Shown here: piece after piece, positions 56,095 through 64,000 of the stretch
How positions within the stretch are numbered: the stretch's first letter is position 1
How the letters are laid out: each line of letters starts with the position of its first letter
Assembly: GCF_032121415.1 (NCBI RefSeq)
Contig: NZ_CP135079.1
Coordinates: 4,092,001 to 4,156,000, forward strand
From: Streptomyces parvus
GTDB taxonomy: Bacteria; Actinomycetota; Actinomycetes; Streptomycetales; Streptomycetaceae
DNA: 64,000 nucleotides
Direction of reading: 5' to 3'
Made by a program: the position numbers and the translations under genes
Notes under the pieces: generated by a model
Told to the model about the DNA's origin: nothing
What the model saw: the letters and a program-made list of their open reading frames with translations, nothing else
The model's database searches: none

Positions 56095-56259
56095 GTGGCT
56101 GCCACCGACGTCCGCCCGAAGATCACGCTGGCCTGCGTGGAGTGCAAGGAGCGGAACTACATCACCAAGAAGAACCGGCGTAACAACCCGGACCGTCTTG
56201 AGATGAAGAAGCACTGCCCGCGCTGCAACTCGCACACCGCGCACCGCGAAACGCGCTGA
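56095..56259 (+). CDS. rpmG: 50S ribosomal protein L33, zinc-binding form
   Basis: 54 residues from GTG 56095 with AAGGAG upstream: [20 protein letters not shown], then [20 protein letters not shown] and CPRCNSH. The two CxxC pairs (CVEC, CPRC) make this the zinc-containing (C+) paralogue; zinc-free copies are induced under zinc limitation in streptomycetes. The position before hadAB is conserved in actinobacteria. Confidence 0.95.
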
Positions 56260-56270
56260 ATCAGGCTCGT

Positions 56271-56305
56271 ACACGAGGCCGTCCCCTTTGGGGGCGGCCT
56301 CGTGT
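56271..56305 (+). terminator. Hairpin between rpmG and hadA
   Basis: ACACGAGGCCG (56271-56281) and CGGCCTCGTGT (56295-56305), with CCCC/GGGG inside the loop, 11 nt after rpmG. Confidence 0.8.
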
Positions 56306-56383
56306 CGTTGTATGAGGTCGCTCCCCGCACGGGGGCGTGCCCTTGTCCGTCTTTCATCAGGTTTCTCAGGAGGTAGCGAGCTG

Positions 56384-56836
56384 ATGGCGCTCGACCAGTC
56401 CTTCGTGGGGCGGACCTATCCGCCCACTCCGGCGTACGAGGTCGGCCGGGAGAAGATCCGCGAGTTCGCCGAGGCGGTGGGCGACACCCACCCGGCGTAC
56501 GTCGACCGGGAAGCCGCCCGTGCGCTCGGTCACGCCGATGTGATCGCGCCGCCCACGTTCGTCTTCTCGATCACCTACCGGGCCGCCGGAGTGGTGGTGC
56601 AGGATCCGCAGCTGGGCCTGGACTACAGCCGCGTGGTCCACGGGGACCAGAAGTTCCGTTACGTGCGTCCGGTGCGGGCGGGGGACCGGCTGACGGTCAC
56701 GTCGACGATCGAGAGCATCAAGTCCCTGGCGGGCAACGACGTTCTCGACATTCGCGGGGATGTGCACGACGAGGCCGGCGAGCTGGTGGTCACGGCGGTC
56801 ACGAAGCTGGTGGCGCGCGCCGCCGAGGAGGCGTGA
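56384..56836 (+). CDS. (3R)-hydroxyacyl dehydratase subunit A (MaoC N-like)
   Basis: 150 residues from ATG 56384 with AGGAGG upstream. A hot-dog fold of the FAS1_DH/MaoC-N type: QSFVGRTYPPTPAYEVGREKIREFAEAVGDTHPAYVD. The catalytic Asp/His pair of the partner is not conserved here (DVIAPPTF, where the partner has DVIAHGMF), as in mycobacterial HadA, the stabilising subunit of the HadAB dehydratase. It sits between rpmG and the catalytic subunit, the same order as in M. tuberculosis. Confidence 0.87.
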   Translation: MALDQSFVGRTYPPTPAYEVGREKIREFAEAVGDTHPAYVDREAARALGHADVIAPPTFVFSITYRAAGVVVQDPQLGLDYSRVVHGDQKFRYVRPVRAGDRLTVTSTIESIKSLAGNDVLDIRGDVHDEAGELVVTAVTKLVARAAEEA

Positions 56837-57264
56837 TGACGGCGAAGGTCTCTTACGGGTCGGTCGAGGTCGGTACGGAGCTGCCGGCGCAGTCGTTCCC
56901 GGTGACGCGGGCCGCGCTCGTGCAGTACGCGGGGGCCTCGGGCGACTTCAACCCGATCCACTGGAACGAGAAGTTCGCGCGCGAGGTCGGACTGCCGGAC
57001 GTGATCGCGCACGGCATGTTCACGATGGCCGAGGCGGTCCGGGTCGTCACGGACTGGGCCGGTGACCCGGGTGCGGTCGTCGACTACGGGGTGCGGTTCA
57101 CCAAGCCGGTCGTCGTGCCCAACGACGACAAGGGCGCGCTGATCGAGGTCAGCGGCAAGGTGGCGGCGAAGCTGGACGACAACCTGGTCCGGGTGGACCT
57201 GGTCGCCATGTGCGACGGCAAGAAGGTGCTGGGGATGTCCCGGGCCGTGGTCCGGCTCGTCTGA
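56836..57264 (+). CDS. (3R)-hydroxyacyl dehydratase subunit B (MaoC, catalytic)
   Basis: 142 residues from ATG 56836 (GGAGG 4 nt upstream), one base shared with the previous stop. The R-hydratase motif is complete: YAGASGDFNPIHWNEKFAREVGLPDVIAHGMFTMA, with Asp and His of the dyad. It forms a heterodimer with the preceding subunit. In mycobacteria HadAB acts in mycolate elongation; Streptomyces lacks mycolates, so a fatty-acid or other acyl-ACP dehydration is expected (inference). Confidence 0.9.
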   Translation: MTAKVSYGSVEVGTELPAQSFPVTRAALVQYAGASGDFNPIHWNEKFAREVGLPDVIAHGMFTMAEAVRVVTDWAGDPGAVVDYGVRFTKPVVVPNDDKGALIEVSGKVAAKLDDNLVRVDLVAMCDGKKVLGMSRAVVRLV

Positions 57265-57350
57265 GACGCGGCCGTCCGAGTCGCCGGATCCCGGCGTACG
57301 GTCCGTGGCCCCGCACGAGCGGCGGGGGCGCGGACCGTACTCTTGTCCCC

Positions 57351-58406
57351 GTGCAGGAACTCCACGACGCCCCCCTCGCCCCCCTGACCACCTTCCGGCT
57401 CGGCGGCCCCGCCGCCCGGCTGCTGACCGCCACGACGGACGCCGAGGTGATCGCCGCCGTCCGGGAGGCCGACGCGAGCGGCACCCCGCTGCTGGTCATC
57501 GGCGGCGGCTCCAACCTGGTCATCGGGGACAAGGGCTTCGAGGGCACCGCGCTGCGCATCGCCACGAAGGGCTTCGAGCTCTCCGGTACGTCACTGGAGC
57601 TGGCGGCCGGAGAGGTGTGGACCGACGCGGTCGCCCGGACCGTAGAGGCGGGCCTCGCGGGCGTCGAGTGCCTGGCGGGCATCCCCGGGTCCGCGGGCGC
57701 GACCCCCATTCAGAACGTCGGCGCGTACGGACAGGAGGTGTCCTCCACCATCACGGAGGTCGTCGCCTACGACCGGCGCACCCAGGAGACCGTGACGATT
57801 CCGAACGCGGAGTGCGCCTTCTCGTACCGTCACAGCCGCTTCAAGGCCGAACCCGACCGGTTCGTGGTGCTGCGTGTCCGATTCGAGCTGGAAGAGGCCG
57901 ACGGGTTTTCCGCGCCCCTCAAGTACCCCGAAACGGCCAGGGCCATGGGCGTCGAGCAGGGCGACCGCGTGCCGCTGCCGGCCGCCCGCGAGACCGTCCT
58001 GCGGCTGCGCGCGGGCAAGGGCATGGTGCTGGACCCGGAGGACCACGACACCTGGTCCGCGGGGTCCTTCTTCACCAACCCGATCCTCGAACCGGCCGCC
58101 TTCCAGGAGTTCCTCGGCCGGGTCCTCGAACGCCTCGGGCCGGACGTGACGCCCCCGGCGTTCCCCGCCGAGGACGGCCGTACCAAGACCTCGGCGGCCT
58201 GGCTGATCGACCGGGCCGGCTTCACCAAGGGGTACGGCAGCGGCCCCGCCCGGATCTCCACCAAGCACACCCTCGCCCTCACCAACCGGGGCGCGGCCAC
58301 CACCGAGGATCTGCTCGCCCTGGCCCGCGAGGTCGTCGCCGGGGTGCACGCGGCCTTCGGCGTCACCCTGGTCAACGAGCCGGTGACGGTCGGCGTCAGC
58401 CTGTAG
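57351..58406 (+). CDS. murB: UDP-N-acetylenolpyruvoylglucosamine reductase MurB
   Basis: 351 residues from GTG 57351; TACTCT 7 nt before it suggests a leaderless mRNA. The FAD-binding half has LTTFRLGGPAARLL, VIGGGSNLVIGD and GIPGSAGATPIQNVGAYGQEV; the YRHSRFK Arg and SAGSFFTNP (catalytic Ser) follow, then the C-terminal Glu region in LTLVNEPVTVG. Type I MurB. It reduces UDP-GlcNAc-enolpyruvate to UDP-MurNAc with NADPH in peptidoglycan synthesis. Confidence 0.94.
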   Translation: MQELHDAPLAPLTTFRLGGPAARLLTATTDAEVIAAVREADASGTPLLVIGGGSNLVIGDKGFEGTALRIATKGFELSGTSLELAAGEVWTDAVARTVEAGLAGVECLAGIPGSAGATPIQNVGAYGQEVSSTITEVVAYDRRTQETVTIPNAECAFSYRHSRFKAEPDRFVVLRVRFELEEADGFSAPLKYPETARAMGVEQGDRVPLPAARETVLRLRAGKGMVLDPEDHDTWSAGSFFTNPILEPAAFQEFLGRVLERLGPDVTPPAFPAEDGRTKTSAAWLIDRAGFTKGYGSGPARISTKHTLALTNRGAATTEDLLALAREVVAGVHAAFGVTLVNEPVTVGVSL

Positions 58407-58434
58407 TGCCGCGGACGCGCGGGGGCGTACGCGG

Positions 58435-59070
58435 TCAGTACGCGATGCCCACACCCTGCTTGACGGCCGCCGGGTCGTCGATCAGCGCGAGCATCGCGTG
58501 CGCCACGTCGCCGCGGGAGATGGTCCGGCTGCTGCGCGGCGTGCCGCCCACGACCTTCCGGTAGACACCCGTGCGCGGCCCGTCCGTCAGCCTCGGCGGG
58601 CGCACCGCGGTCCAGTCCGTGGCGCTGGCGGCCAGCACCGCCTCCATCCGGGCGAGATCGGCGTACAGATCCGCGAACACCGCCCCGACCAGCTTGAGCG
58701 ACAGCCGGTCGACCAGCGGGTCGCCCGCCGCCTTCGGCCCGACCGGCACCGCGCTCACCGCCAGCAGCCGCCGGGTGCCCTCGGCCTCCATCGCCGACAC
58801 GATCCGCCCGGTGAGCCGCTCGGCGACGCCGTTCGCCTTCCGGTCGCGCGAACCCAGCCCCGAGAGCACCGCGTCGCGCCCCGCCACCGCCGCCCGCACC
58901 GCCGCCTCGTCGTCCAGCCGGACGGCACCGTGCAGCGCCGCGCGGTCCAGCGCTTCCGGGAGCCGGTCCGGGTCCCGGACCACGACGGTCACCTCGTGGC
59001 CCGCTTCGAGCGCCTGGCCCGTGATCTTCTGGCCGACACCGCCGGTCGCCCCGAACACGGTGATCTTCAT
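58435..59070 (-). CDS. NAD(P)-binding atypical SDR (NmrA/YwnB-like)
   Basis: 211 residues from ATG 59068-59070. MKITVFGATGGVGQKITGQALEAG is the Rossmann motif; LSGLGSRDRKANGVAERLTGRIVSAME and WTAVRPPRLTDGPRTG follow. Atypical SDR without the usual YxxxK. It is divergent from a TetR gene with 101 bp between starts, a common reductase-repressor pair. Confidence 0.87.
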   Translation of the reverse strand: MKITVFGATGGVGQKITGQALEAGHEVTVVVRDPDRLPEALDRAALHGAVRLDDEAAVRAAVAGRDAVLSGLGSRDRKANGVAERLTGRIVSAMEAEGTRRLLAVSAVPVGPKAAGDPLVDRLSLKLVGAVFADLYADLARMEAVLAASATDWTAVRPPRLTDGPRTGVYRKVVGGTPRSSRTISRGDVAHAMLALIDDPAAVKQGVGIAY

Positions 59071-59094
59071 GGCGCGCCCCTCAGGAGTGGGTGA

Positions 59095-59106
59095 GTGTTT
59101 ACTAAC
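59095..59106. promoter_or_regulatory. Operator-like site between SDR and TetR genes
   Basis: TGTTTACTAACC has GTT/AAC inverted ends in an AT-rich island 25 bp before the SDR start and 66 bp before the TetR start, similar to many TetR half-site pairs. Weak symmetry. Confidence 0.35.
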
Positions 59107-59171
59107 CTCTAGAGTGGGTGACCTCCCACCCGGTCGTCAAGAATGCCGGGTCACGGCCTGTTGGAGCTCGT

Positions 59172-59762
59172 ATGGACCAGAAGCCCGCCCGCGTCCGGAT
59201 CGTCGACGCGGCGTACGAGCTGATGCTGTCCATCGGCCTCGCCCGGACCACCACCAAGGAGATCGCCAAGGCGGCCGGCTGCTCGGAGGCGGCGCTCTAC
59301 AAGTACTTCTCCGGGAAGGAAGAGCTGTTCGTCACCGTCCTCGCGGAGCGGCTGCCCCGGCTCGGGGGCCTGCTCACCGAACTCACCGCCGGTGAGGGCA
59401 GCGTCGAGGACAACCTCACCGACATCGCCCGGCAGGCCGCCCTGTTCTACGAGCAGACCTTCCCCATGGCCGCGTCCCTGTACGCCGAACCCCAGCTCAA
59501 GCGCCGCCACGAGCAGGGCGTGGGAGGGTTGGAGGCCGGGCCCCACCTGCCGATCCAGCAGCTCGACGCCTATCTGCGCGCCGAGCAGGGCGCGGGCCGC
59601 GTCCGGGCCGGCGCGGACACCTACGCCGCCGCCTCCCTGCTGCTGGGCGCCTGCGCCCAGCGGGCCTTCGCCTACTCCACGCTCCCCGGCGGCGAACCCC
59701 CGCCGCCCCTGGACGACTTCGCCGCCTCCCTCGCCCGTACGCTCCTGGCCGGGATCAGTTAG
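59172..59762 (+). CDS. TetR family transcriptional regulator
   Basis: 196 residues from ATG 59172 (GGAG 5 nt upstream); an earlier ATG at 59118 has no site. HTH: IVDAAYELMLSIGLARTTTKEIAKAAGCSEAALYKYFSGKEELF. The C-terminal ligand domain ends SLARTLLAGIS. It probably controls the divergent SDR gene. Its last 8 bp overlap, tail to tail, the end of the adenosine deaminase gene. Confidence 0.88.
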   Translation: MDQKPARVRIVDAAYELMLSIGLARTTTKEIAKAAGCSEAALYKYFSGKEELFVTVLAERLPRLGGLLTELTAGEGSVEDNLTDIARQAALFYEQTFPMAASLYAEPQLKRRHEQGVGGLEAGPHLPIQQLDAYLRAEQGAGRVRAGADTYAAASLLLGACAQRAFAYSTLPGGEPPPPLDDFAASLARTLLAGIS

Positions 59763-60768
59763 CCAGCCAGTCGTCGATACCGGACAGCAGCTTCGCCTGT
59801 ACCCCCACGGGGGCCGCCGATCCGCGCACCGACTGGCGGGCCAGCTCGGCCAGCTCCTCGTCGGTGAAGCCGTGGTGGCGGCGCACCAGCTCGTACTGGG
59901 CGGCCAGCCGCGAACCGAACAGCAGGGGATCGTCCGCTCCCAGCGCCATCGGCACGCCCGCGTCGAACAGCGTGCGCAAGGGGACATCGGCGGGCTTCTC
60001 GTAGACACCGAGGGCCACATTGGACGACGGGCACACCTCGCAGGTGATCTGCCGCTCGGCGAGCCTGCGCAGCAGCCGGGGGTCCTCGGCGGCCCGCACA
60101 CCGTGGCCGATCCGCGAGGCGTCCAGGTCGTCGAGGCAGTCGCGCACGCTGGAGGGCCCCGAAAGCTCCCCGCCGTGCGGAGCCGCCAGCAGCCCGCCGT
60201 CCCGGGCGATGGCGAAGGCCCGGTCGAAGTCACGGGCCATCCCGCGCCGCTCGTCGTTGGAGAGCCCGAAGCCGACGACGCCCCGGTCGGCGTACCGCAC
60301 GGCGAGCCGGGCCAGCGTGCGGGCGTCCAGCGGGTGCTTCATCCGGTTGGCGGCGATCACCACGCGCATGTCCAGGCCGGTGTCCCGGGAGGCGCTGTCC
60401 ACGGCGTCCAGGATGATCTCGATGGCCGGGATCAGCCCGCCGAGCAGCGGGGCGTACGAGGTGGGGTCGACCTGGATCTCCAGCCAGCCGGAGCCGTCCG
60501 CGACATCCTCCTGGGCGCTCTCGCGCACCAGGCGCTGGATGTCCTCGGGGGACCGCAGGCAGGACCGGGCGATGTCGTAGAGCCGCTGGAAACGGAACCA
60601 GCCGCGCTCGTCGGTCGCCCGCAGTTTCGGCGGCTCGCCGCCGGTCAGGGCGTCGGGGAGATGGACCCCGTACTTGTCGGCGAGTTCCAGCAGGGTGGTG
60701 GGCCGCATCGACCCGGTGAAGTGCAGGTGCAGGTGGGCCTTGGGCAACAGACGTACATCACGCTCCAT
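59755..60768 (-). CDS. Adenosine deaminase family protein
   Basis: 337 residues from ATG 60766-60768. Metal ligands are in KAHLHLHFTGS (His 12, His 14); then APHGGELSGPSS with catalytic Glu, IGHGVRAAEDP with His, and ALGADDPLLFG with Asp. The FTGS (not EGS) variant and the SNVALGVY segment place it among the shorter actinobacterial adenosine deaminases. It converts (deoxy)adenosine to (deoxy)inosine. It follows aspC, separated by a strong terminator. Confidence 0.9.
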   Translation of the reverse strand: MERDVRLLPKAHLHLHFTGSMRPTTLLELADKYGVHLPDALTGGEPPKLRATDERGWFRFQRLYDIARSCLRSPEDIQRLVRESAQEDVADGSGWLEIQVDPTSYAPLLGGLIPAIEIILDAVDSASRDTGLDMRVVIAANRMKHPLDARTLARLAVRYADRGVVGFGLSNDERRGMARDFDRAFAIARDGGLLAAPHGGELSGPSSVRDCLDDLDASRIGHGVRAAEDPRLLRRLAERQITCEVCPSSNVALGVYEKPADVPLRTLFDAGVPMALGADDPLLFGSRLAAQYELVRRHHGFTDEELAELARQSVRGSAAPVGVQAKLLSGIDDWLAN

Positions 60769-60833
60769 CGGAAGATCCTGCCGCACGGGCGGGCCGGAGC
60801 GGTAGCCGCTTTCCCCTTCCGGGGGCTGCTCGA

Positions 60834-60881
60834 ACAAAAAAGTGCCCCCGGCCGGAGGGAATTCCGGCGGCCGGGGGCACT
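60834..60881 (-). terminator. Intrinsic terminator of aspC (with U-tract)
   Basis: Arms AGTGCCCCCGGCCG (60841-60854) and CGGCCGGGGGCACT (60868-60881). On the reverse strand the hairpin is followed by TTTTTT, a classic Rho-independent terminator 15 nt after the aspC stop. Confidence 0.9.
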
Positions 60882-60895
60882 GACGCGCGGGCTTC

Positions 60896-62122
60896 TCAGG
60901 CCTTGGCCTCGCCCAGCAGCTTCTGGATCCGCGAGACGCCCTCGACCAGGTCGTTGTCGCCCAGCGCGTAGGAAAGGCGCAGGTAGCCGGGGGTGCCGAA
61001 GGCCTCTCCGGGCACGACGGCGACCTCCGCCTCGTCCAGGATCAGGGCGGCCAGCTCGACCGTGGTGGCCGGGCGCTTGCCGCGGATCTCCTTGCCGAGG
61101 AGGTCCTTCACCGCCGGGTAGGCGTAGAACGCGCCCTCGGGCTCCGGGCAGAACACGCCGTCGATCTCGTTGAGCATCCGCACGATGAGGTTGCGGCGGC
61201 GGTCGAAGGCGGTACGCATCTCGGCGACCGCGTCCAGCGAGCCGGAGACGGCCGCGAGCGCGGCGACCTGGGCGACGTTGGAGACGTTGGAGGTGGCGTG
61301 CGACTGGAGGTTGGTCGCGGCCTTGACGACGTCCTTGGGGCCGATGATCCAGCCCACCCGCCAGCCGGTCATGGCGTACGTCTTGGCTACGCCGTTGACG
61401 ACGATGCACTTGTCGCGCAGCTCCGGGACGATCGCCGGGAGCGAGGTGAAGGTCGCGTCGCCGTAGACGAGGTGCTCGTAGATCTCGTCGGTCAGGACCC
61501 ACAGGCCGTGCTCGACGGCCCAGCGGCCGATCGCCTCGGCGTCGGCCTCGCTGTAGACCGCGCCGGTCGGGTTGGAGGGCGAGACGAACAGGACGACCTT
61601 GGTCTTCTCGGTGCGCGCGGCCTCCAACTGCTCGACGGAGACCCGGTAGCCGGTGGTCTCGTCGGCGACGACCTCGACCGGGACACCGCCGGCGAGCCGG
61701 ATCGACTCGGGGTAGGTGGTCCAGTACGGGGCGGGGACGATGACCTCGTCGCCCGGGTCGAGGATCGCGGCGAAGGCCTCGTAGATGGCCTGCTTGCCGC
61801 CGTTGGTCACCAGGATCTGGCCGGGGTCGACCTCGTAGCCGGAGTCGCGCAGCGTCTTCTCGGCGATGGCGGCCTTGAGCTCGGGGAGCCCGCCTGCGGG
61901 GGTGTAGCGGTGGTACTTCGGGTTGCGGCAGGCCTCGACCGCGGCGTCGACGATGTAGTCGGGCGTCGGGAAGTCGGGTTCGCCGGCCCCGAAGCCGATC
62001 ACCGGACGCCCGGCGGCCTTGAGGGCCTTGGCCTTGGCGTCGACGGCGAGGGTCGCGGACTCGGAGATCGCACCGATGCGGGCGGAAACCCGGCGCTCGG
62101 ACGGTGAAGTTGCAGCGCTCAT
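60896..62122 (-). CDS. aspC: Pyridoxal-phosphate aspartate aminotransferase
   Basis: 408 residues from ATG 62120-62122. Class I fold: FGAGEPDFPTPDYI, YTPAGGLPELKAAIA, PYWTTYPES, NPTGAVYS, DEIYEHLVYG, and the Schiff-base Lys 247 in NGVAKTYAMTGWRVGW; Arg in YLRLSYALG binds the substrate carboxylate. This is the Ib-type AspAT (Thermus/actinobacterial), which transfers the amino group between aspartate and 2-oxoglutarate. It is divergent from the tRNA-Trp/secE region. Confidence 0.92.
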   Translation of the reverse strand: MSAATSPSERRVSARIGAISESATLAVDAKAKALKAAGRPVIGFGAGEPDFPTPDYIVDAAVEACRNPKYHRYTPAGGLPELKAAIAEKTLRDSGYEVDPGQILVTNGGKQAIYEAFAAILDPGDEVIVPAPYWTTYPESIRLAGGVPVEVVADETTGYRVSVEQLEAARTEKTKVVLFVSPSNPTGAVYSEADAEAIGRWAVEHGLWVLTDEIYEHLVYGDATFTSLPAIVPELRDKCIVVNGVAKTYAMTGWRVGWIIGPKDVVKAATNLQSHATSNVSNVAQVAALAAVSGSLDAVAEMRTAFDRRRNLIVRMLNEIDGVFCPEPEGAFYAYPAVKDLLGKEIRGKRPATTVELAALILDEAEVAVVPGEAFGTPGYLRLSYALGDNDLVEGVSRIQKLLGEAKA

Positions 62123-62334
62123 GGCCCCATGCTCGCAGACGGCGAAAGCCGTCGGCGCAGGGGTTTCAGGGACCGGACAGGACCTGGACAGCATCCGGAC
62201 ACGACCGGTCGGTAGTTGTCTGTTCGACGCGGCGGCCCTGAGCACGTACACTCACCTGTCGTTGGCCTTCACCAGCCGCACCGTTCCTGCACCCGGTCAC
62301 CGGGGAAGATGCGGTAGGTTGGTGGAAACCACCA

Positions 62335-62407
62335 AGGGTCGTAGCTCAATTGGTAGAGCACTGGTCTCCAAAACCAGCGGTTGGGGGTTCAAGTCCCTCC
62401 GGCCCTG
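62335..62407 (+). tRNA. tRNA-Trp (CCA)
   Basis: 73 nt. Acceptor AGGGTCG pairs with CGGCCCT (62400-62406), discriminator G. Anticodon loop CTCCAAA with CCA at 62368-62370. The gene order tRNA-Trp, secE, nusG is conserved across actinobacteria. Confidence 0.95.
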
Positions 62408-62513
62408 CTACACACTCCTTCGCCAGGATGTGTGCGCATGTACGTACTTCATTGCACAGCCGTGCGGCTCCACCGGGCGCGGCACGGCCACGACCCGGAA
62501 TCAGGTGAGTAGC

Positions 62514-62801
62514 GTGACGGACGCCGTGGGCTCCATCGACATGCCTGATGCCGATGATGAAGCTCCCGAGTCGAAGAAGAAGACTCGGAAGGGCGGCAAG
62601 CGCGGCAAGAAGGGCCCTCTGGGTCGGCTCGCGCTGTTCTACCGCCAGATCGTCGCTGAACTCCGTAAGGTTGTCTGGCCGACGCGTAGCCAGCTCACGA
62701 CGTACACCTCCGTGGTGATCGTGTTCGTCGTCGTCATGATCGGTCTTGTTACCGTTCTCGACATGGGCTTCGCCCGGGTCGTCAAGTACGTCTTCGGCTG
62801 A
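62514..62801 (+). CDS. secE: Preprotein translocase subunit SecE
   Basis: 95 residues from GTG 62514 (AGGTGAG upstream). A charged N terminus (SKKKTRKGGKRGKKG), the conserved amphipathic helix FYRQIVAELRKVVWPTRSQL and a single C-terminal span (VVIVFVVVMIGLVTVLDMGF). It clamps SecY in the membrane. It precedes nusG by 73 bp. Confidence 0.95.
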   Translation: MTDAVGSIDMPDADDEAPESKKKTRKGGKRGKKGPLGRLALFYRQIVAELRKVVWPTRSQLTTYTSVVIVFVVVMIGLVTVLDMGFARVVKYVFG

Positions 62802-62874
62802 TCACGCGGAAGGCGTCGGACCCGGCGTCCCTTTCGCACGTTCCACCCTTTGTATCCAGGAAGAAGCAGCCATC

Positions 62875-63723
62875 GTGTCTGACCCGAACCTGAACGACGC
62901 CGTCGAGCCCGAGGCTGGCGCCTTCGAGTCCGCCGAGGACGAGCTCGACATCGTTGAGGCTGCTGACTCCGTGGACCCGGACCAGGCCGAAGCCGCCGAG
63001 GGCGAGGACGACGCGGCAGCCGATGAGGTCGCCGAGGCCGCCGAGACCGTCGAGGAAGAGGCCGCCGAGGCCGCCGACGAGGAGGAGGCCGAGCCGGCCG
63101 CCCCCGTCGACCCCGTCGCCGCCCTGCGTGACGAGCTCCGCACCCTCCCCGGCGAGTGGTACGTCATCCACACGTACGCCGGTTACGAGAAGCGCGTGAA
63201 GGCCAACCTGGAGCAGCGCGCCGTCTCGCTGAACGTGGAGGAGTTCATCTATCAGGCCGAGGTGCCTGAAGAGGAAATCGTCCAGATCAAGAACGGCGAG
63301 CGCAAGAACGTCCGGCAGAACAAGCTCCCCGGCTACGTGCTGGTGCGCATGGACCTGACGAACGAGTCCTGGGGCGTCGTGCGGAACACGCCGGGCGTCA
63401 CCGGCTTCGTGGGCAACGCCTACGACCCGTACCCGCTGACCCTGGACGAGATCGTCAAGATGCTGGCCCCGGAGGCCGAGGAGAAGGCCGCCCGTGAGGC
63501 CGCCGAGGCCGAGGGCAAGCCGGCTCCGGCCCGCAAGGTCGAGGTCCAGGTGCTGGACTTCGAGGTCGGCGACTCGGTCACCGTCACCGACGGCCCGTTC
63601 GCCACGCTGCAGGCCACGATCAACGAGATCAACGCCGACTCGAAGAAGGTCAAGGGCCTCGTCGAGATCTTCGGCCGCGAGACCCCGGTCGAGCTCAGCT
63701 TCGACCAGATCCAGAAGAACTAG
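62875..63723 (+). CDS. nusG: Transcription antitermination/elongation factor NusG
   Basis: 282 residues from GTG 62875. The first 85 residues are a Glu/Ala/Asp-rich acidic extension typical of streptomycetes. The NGN domain begins EWYVIHTYAGYEKRVKANLEQR and ends VVRNTPGVTGFVG; a linker follows, and then the KOW domain (FEVGDSVTVTDGPFATLQATINEIN). It binds RNA polymerase and couples it to Rho or the ribosome. A strong terminator follows. Confidence 0.95.
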   Translation: MSDPNLNDAVEPEAGAFESAEDELDIVEAADSVDPDQAEAAEGEDDAAADEVAEAAETVEEEAAEAADEEEAEPAAPVDPVAALRDELRTLPGEWYVIHTYAGYEKRVKANLEQRAVSLNVEEFIYQAEVPEEEIVQIKNGERKNVRQNKLPGYVLVRMDLTNESWGVVRNTPGVTGFVGNAYDPYPLTLDEIVKMLAPEAEEKAAREAAEAEGKPAPARKVEVQVLDFEVGDSVTVTDGPFATLQATINEINADSKKVKGLVEIFGRETPVELSFDQIQKN

Positions 63724-63755
63724 GCGCTTCCCGCCGCTTTCTGGACACATGCCTA

Positions 63756-63804
63756 CCCAGCAGGTCAGAGGGGCTTCACAGCCGCTCTGACCTGCTGGGT
63801 TTTT
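63756..63804 (+). terminator. Intrinsic terminator between nusG and rplK
   Basis: CCCAGCAGGTCAGAG (63756-63770) and CTCTGACCTGCTGGG (63785-63799) form a perfect 15-bp stem with a 14-nt loop, followed by TTTTT. rplK therefore probably has its own promoter in the 96 bp that follow. Confidence 0.92.
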
Positions 63805-63900
63805 GGTCGCACAGCTATACCCGTTATCGTTGTGCGGTATGCCTCCATCCGGATGACCGGAATGGCGGCGAAACACTCTCACTAGGACCCGGAGAGAGCA

Positions 63901-64000
63901 ATGCCTCCCAAGAAGAAGAAGGTCACGGGGCTTATCAAGCTCCAGATCAACGCCGGTGCGGCGAACCCGGCCCCGCCGGTCGGCCCCGCGCTCGGTCAGC
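63901..64000 (+). CDS. rplK: 50S ribosomal protein L11, 5' part (cut by window edge)
   Basis: ATG 63901 with GGAGAG upstream opens MPPKKKKVTGLIKLQINAGA, then ANPAPPVGPALGQ to the edge, the invariant start of L11. The first 33 residues are visible. L11 binds the GTPase-associated centre of 23S rRNA, the thiostrepton target in streptomycetes. Confidence 0.96.
   Translation, partial: MPPKKKKVTGLIKLQINAGAANPAPPVGPALGQ

Overview
The window is a stretch of high-GC actinobacterial chromosome, almost certainly from a Streptomyces. Third codon positions are strongly GC-biased, GTG starts and 1-4 bp stop/start overlaps are common, and there is the XRE-DUF5753/DUF397 gene pairing. The right-hand end has the conserved actinobacterial order tRNA-Thr, tRNA-Met, rpmG, hadA-hadB, murB, (adenosine deaminase, aspartate aminotransferase), tRNA-Trp, secE, nusG, rplK. 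From memory the overall layout resembles the S. coelicolor SCO458x-SCO4648 neighbourhood; no database was searched.

Layout. 1-8.9 kb: CocE-type hydrolase (cut by the window edge), POT peptide transporter, a divergent long-chain polyprenyl diphosphate synthase (probably for the menaquinone tail), a LolA-like envelope protein, an ABC-2 exporter pair and a TetR regulator. 9.3-13.9 kb: an accessory segment with an ABC ATPase, its permease and a 631-residue enzyme that joins a squalene/phytoene-synthase-like domain to a cis-prenyltransferase domain, followed by an IS481-family element with intact ends and a 6-bp CCTAGG target duplication. 14-30.7 kb: mixed regulatory and metabolic genes. These are a PAS/GAF/PP2C-like/HATPase protein with a degenerate phosphatase site, a DUF1838 protein, a secreted RTX-repeat protein, a HAD phosphatase, a MarR regulator, ACC deaminase with its GntR regulator, DUF397/XRE remnants, an alpha/beta hydrolase with divergent TetR, a VOC protein with a divergent CGNR protein, an FAD monooxygenase, RarD, and a QorB/QorR-like pair.

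30.7-48.8 kb is an energy-metabolism block. It holds korA-korB (2-oxoglutarate:ferredoxin oxidoreductase), one NarL-type response regulator with two paralogous sensor kinases, and a second, partial complex I operon, nuoABC-HIJKLMN, that lacks nuoD, E, F and G. Reduced ferredoxin made by Kor could plausibly feed this NADH-module-less complex; that is an inference from adjacency. NuoC of this operon carries a tail of nearly 400 residues with five Arg-Ser-rich repeats, and NuoJ and NuoK also carry low-complexity tails.

48.9-64 kb is housekeeping: mscL, an htpX-like protease, YccF and GlsB-type membrane proteins, alkB-ogt alkylation repair, yajQ, tRNA-Tyr, an NAD(P)-binding protein, a cytosine-deaminase-like amidohydrolase, and then the conserved tRNA/rpmG/hadAB/murB/secE/nusG/rplK region, with several clear hairpin terminators.

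The signals most worth following are the fused prenyl enzyme with its ABC exporter, the SR-rich NuoC tail, the Kor/partial-Nuo pairing, and several compact regulatory sites described below.
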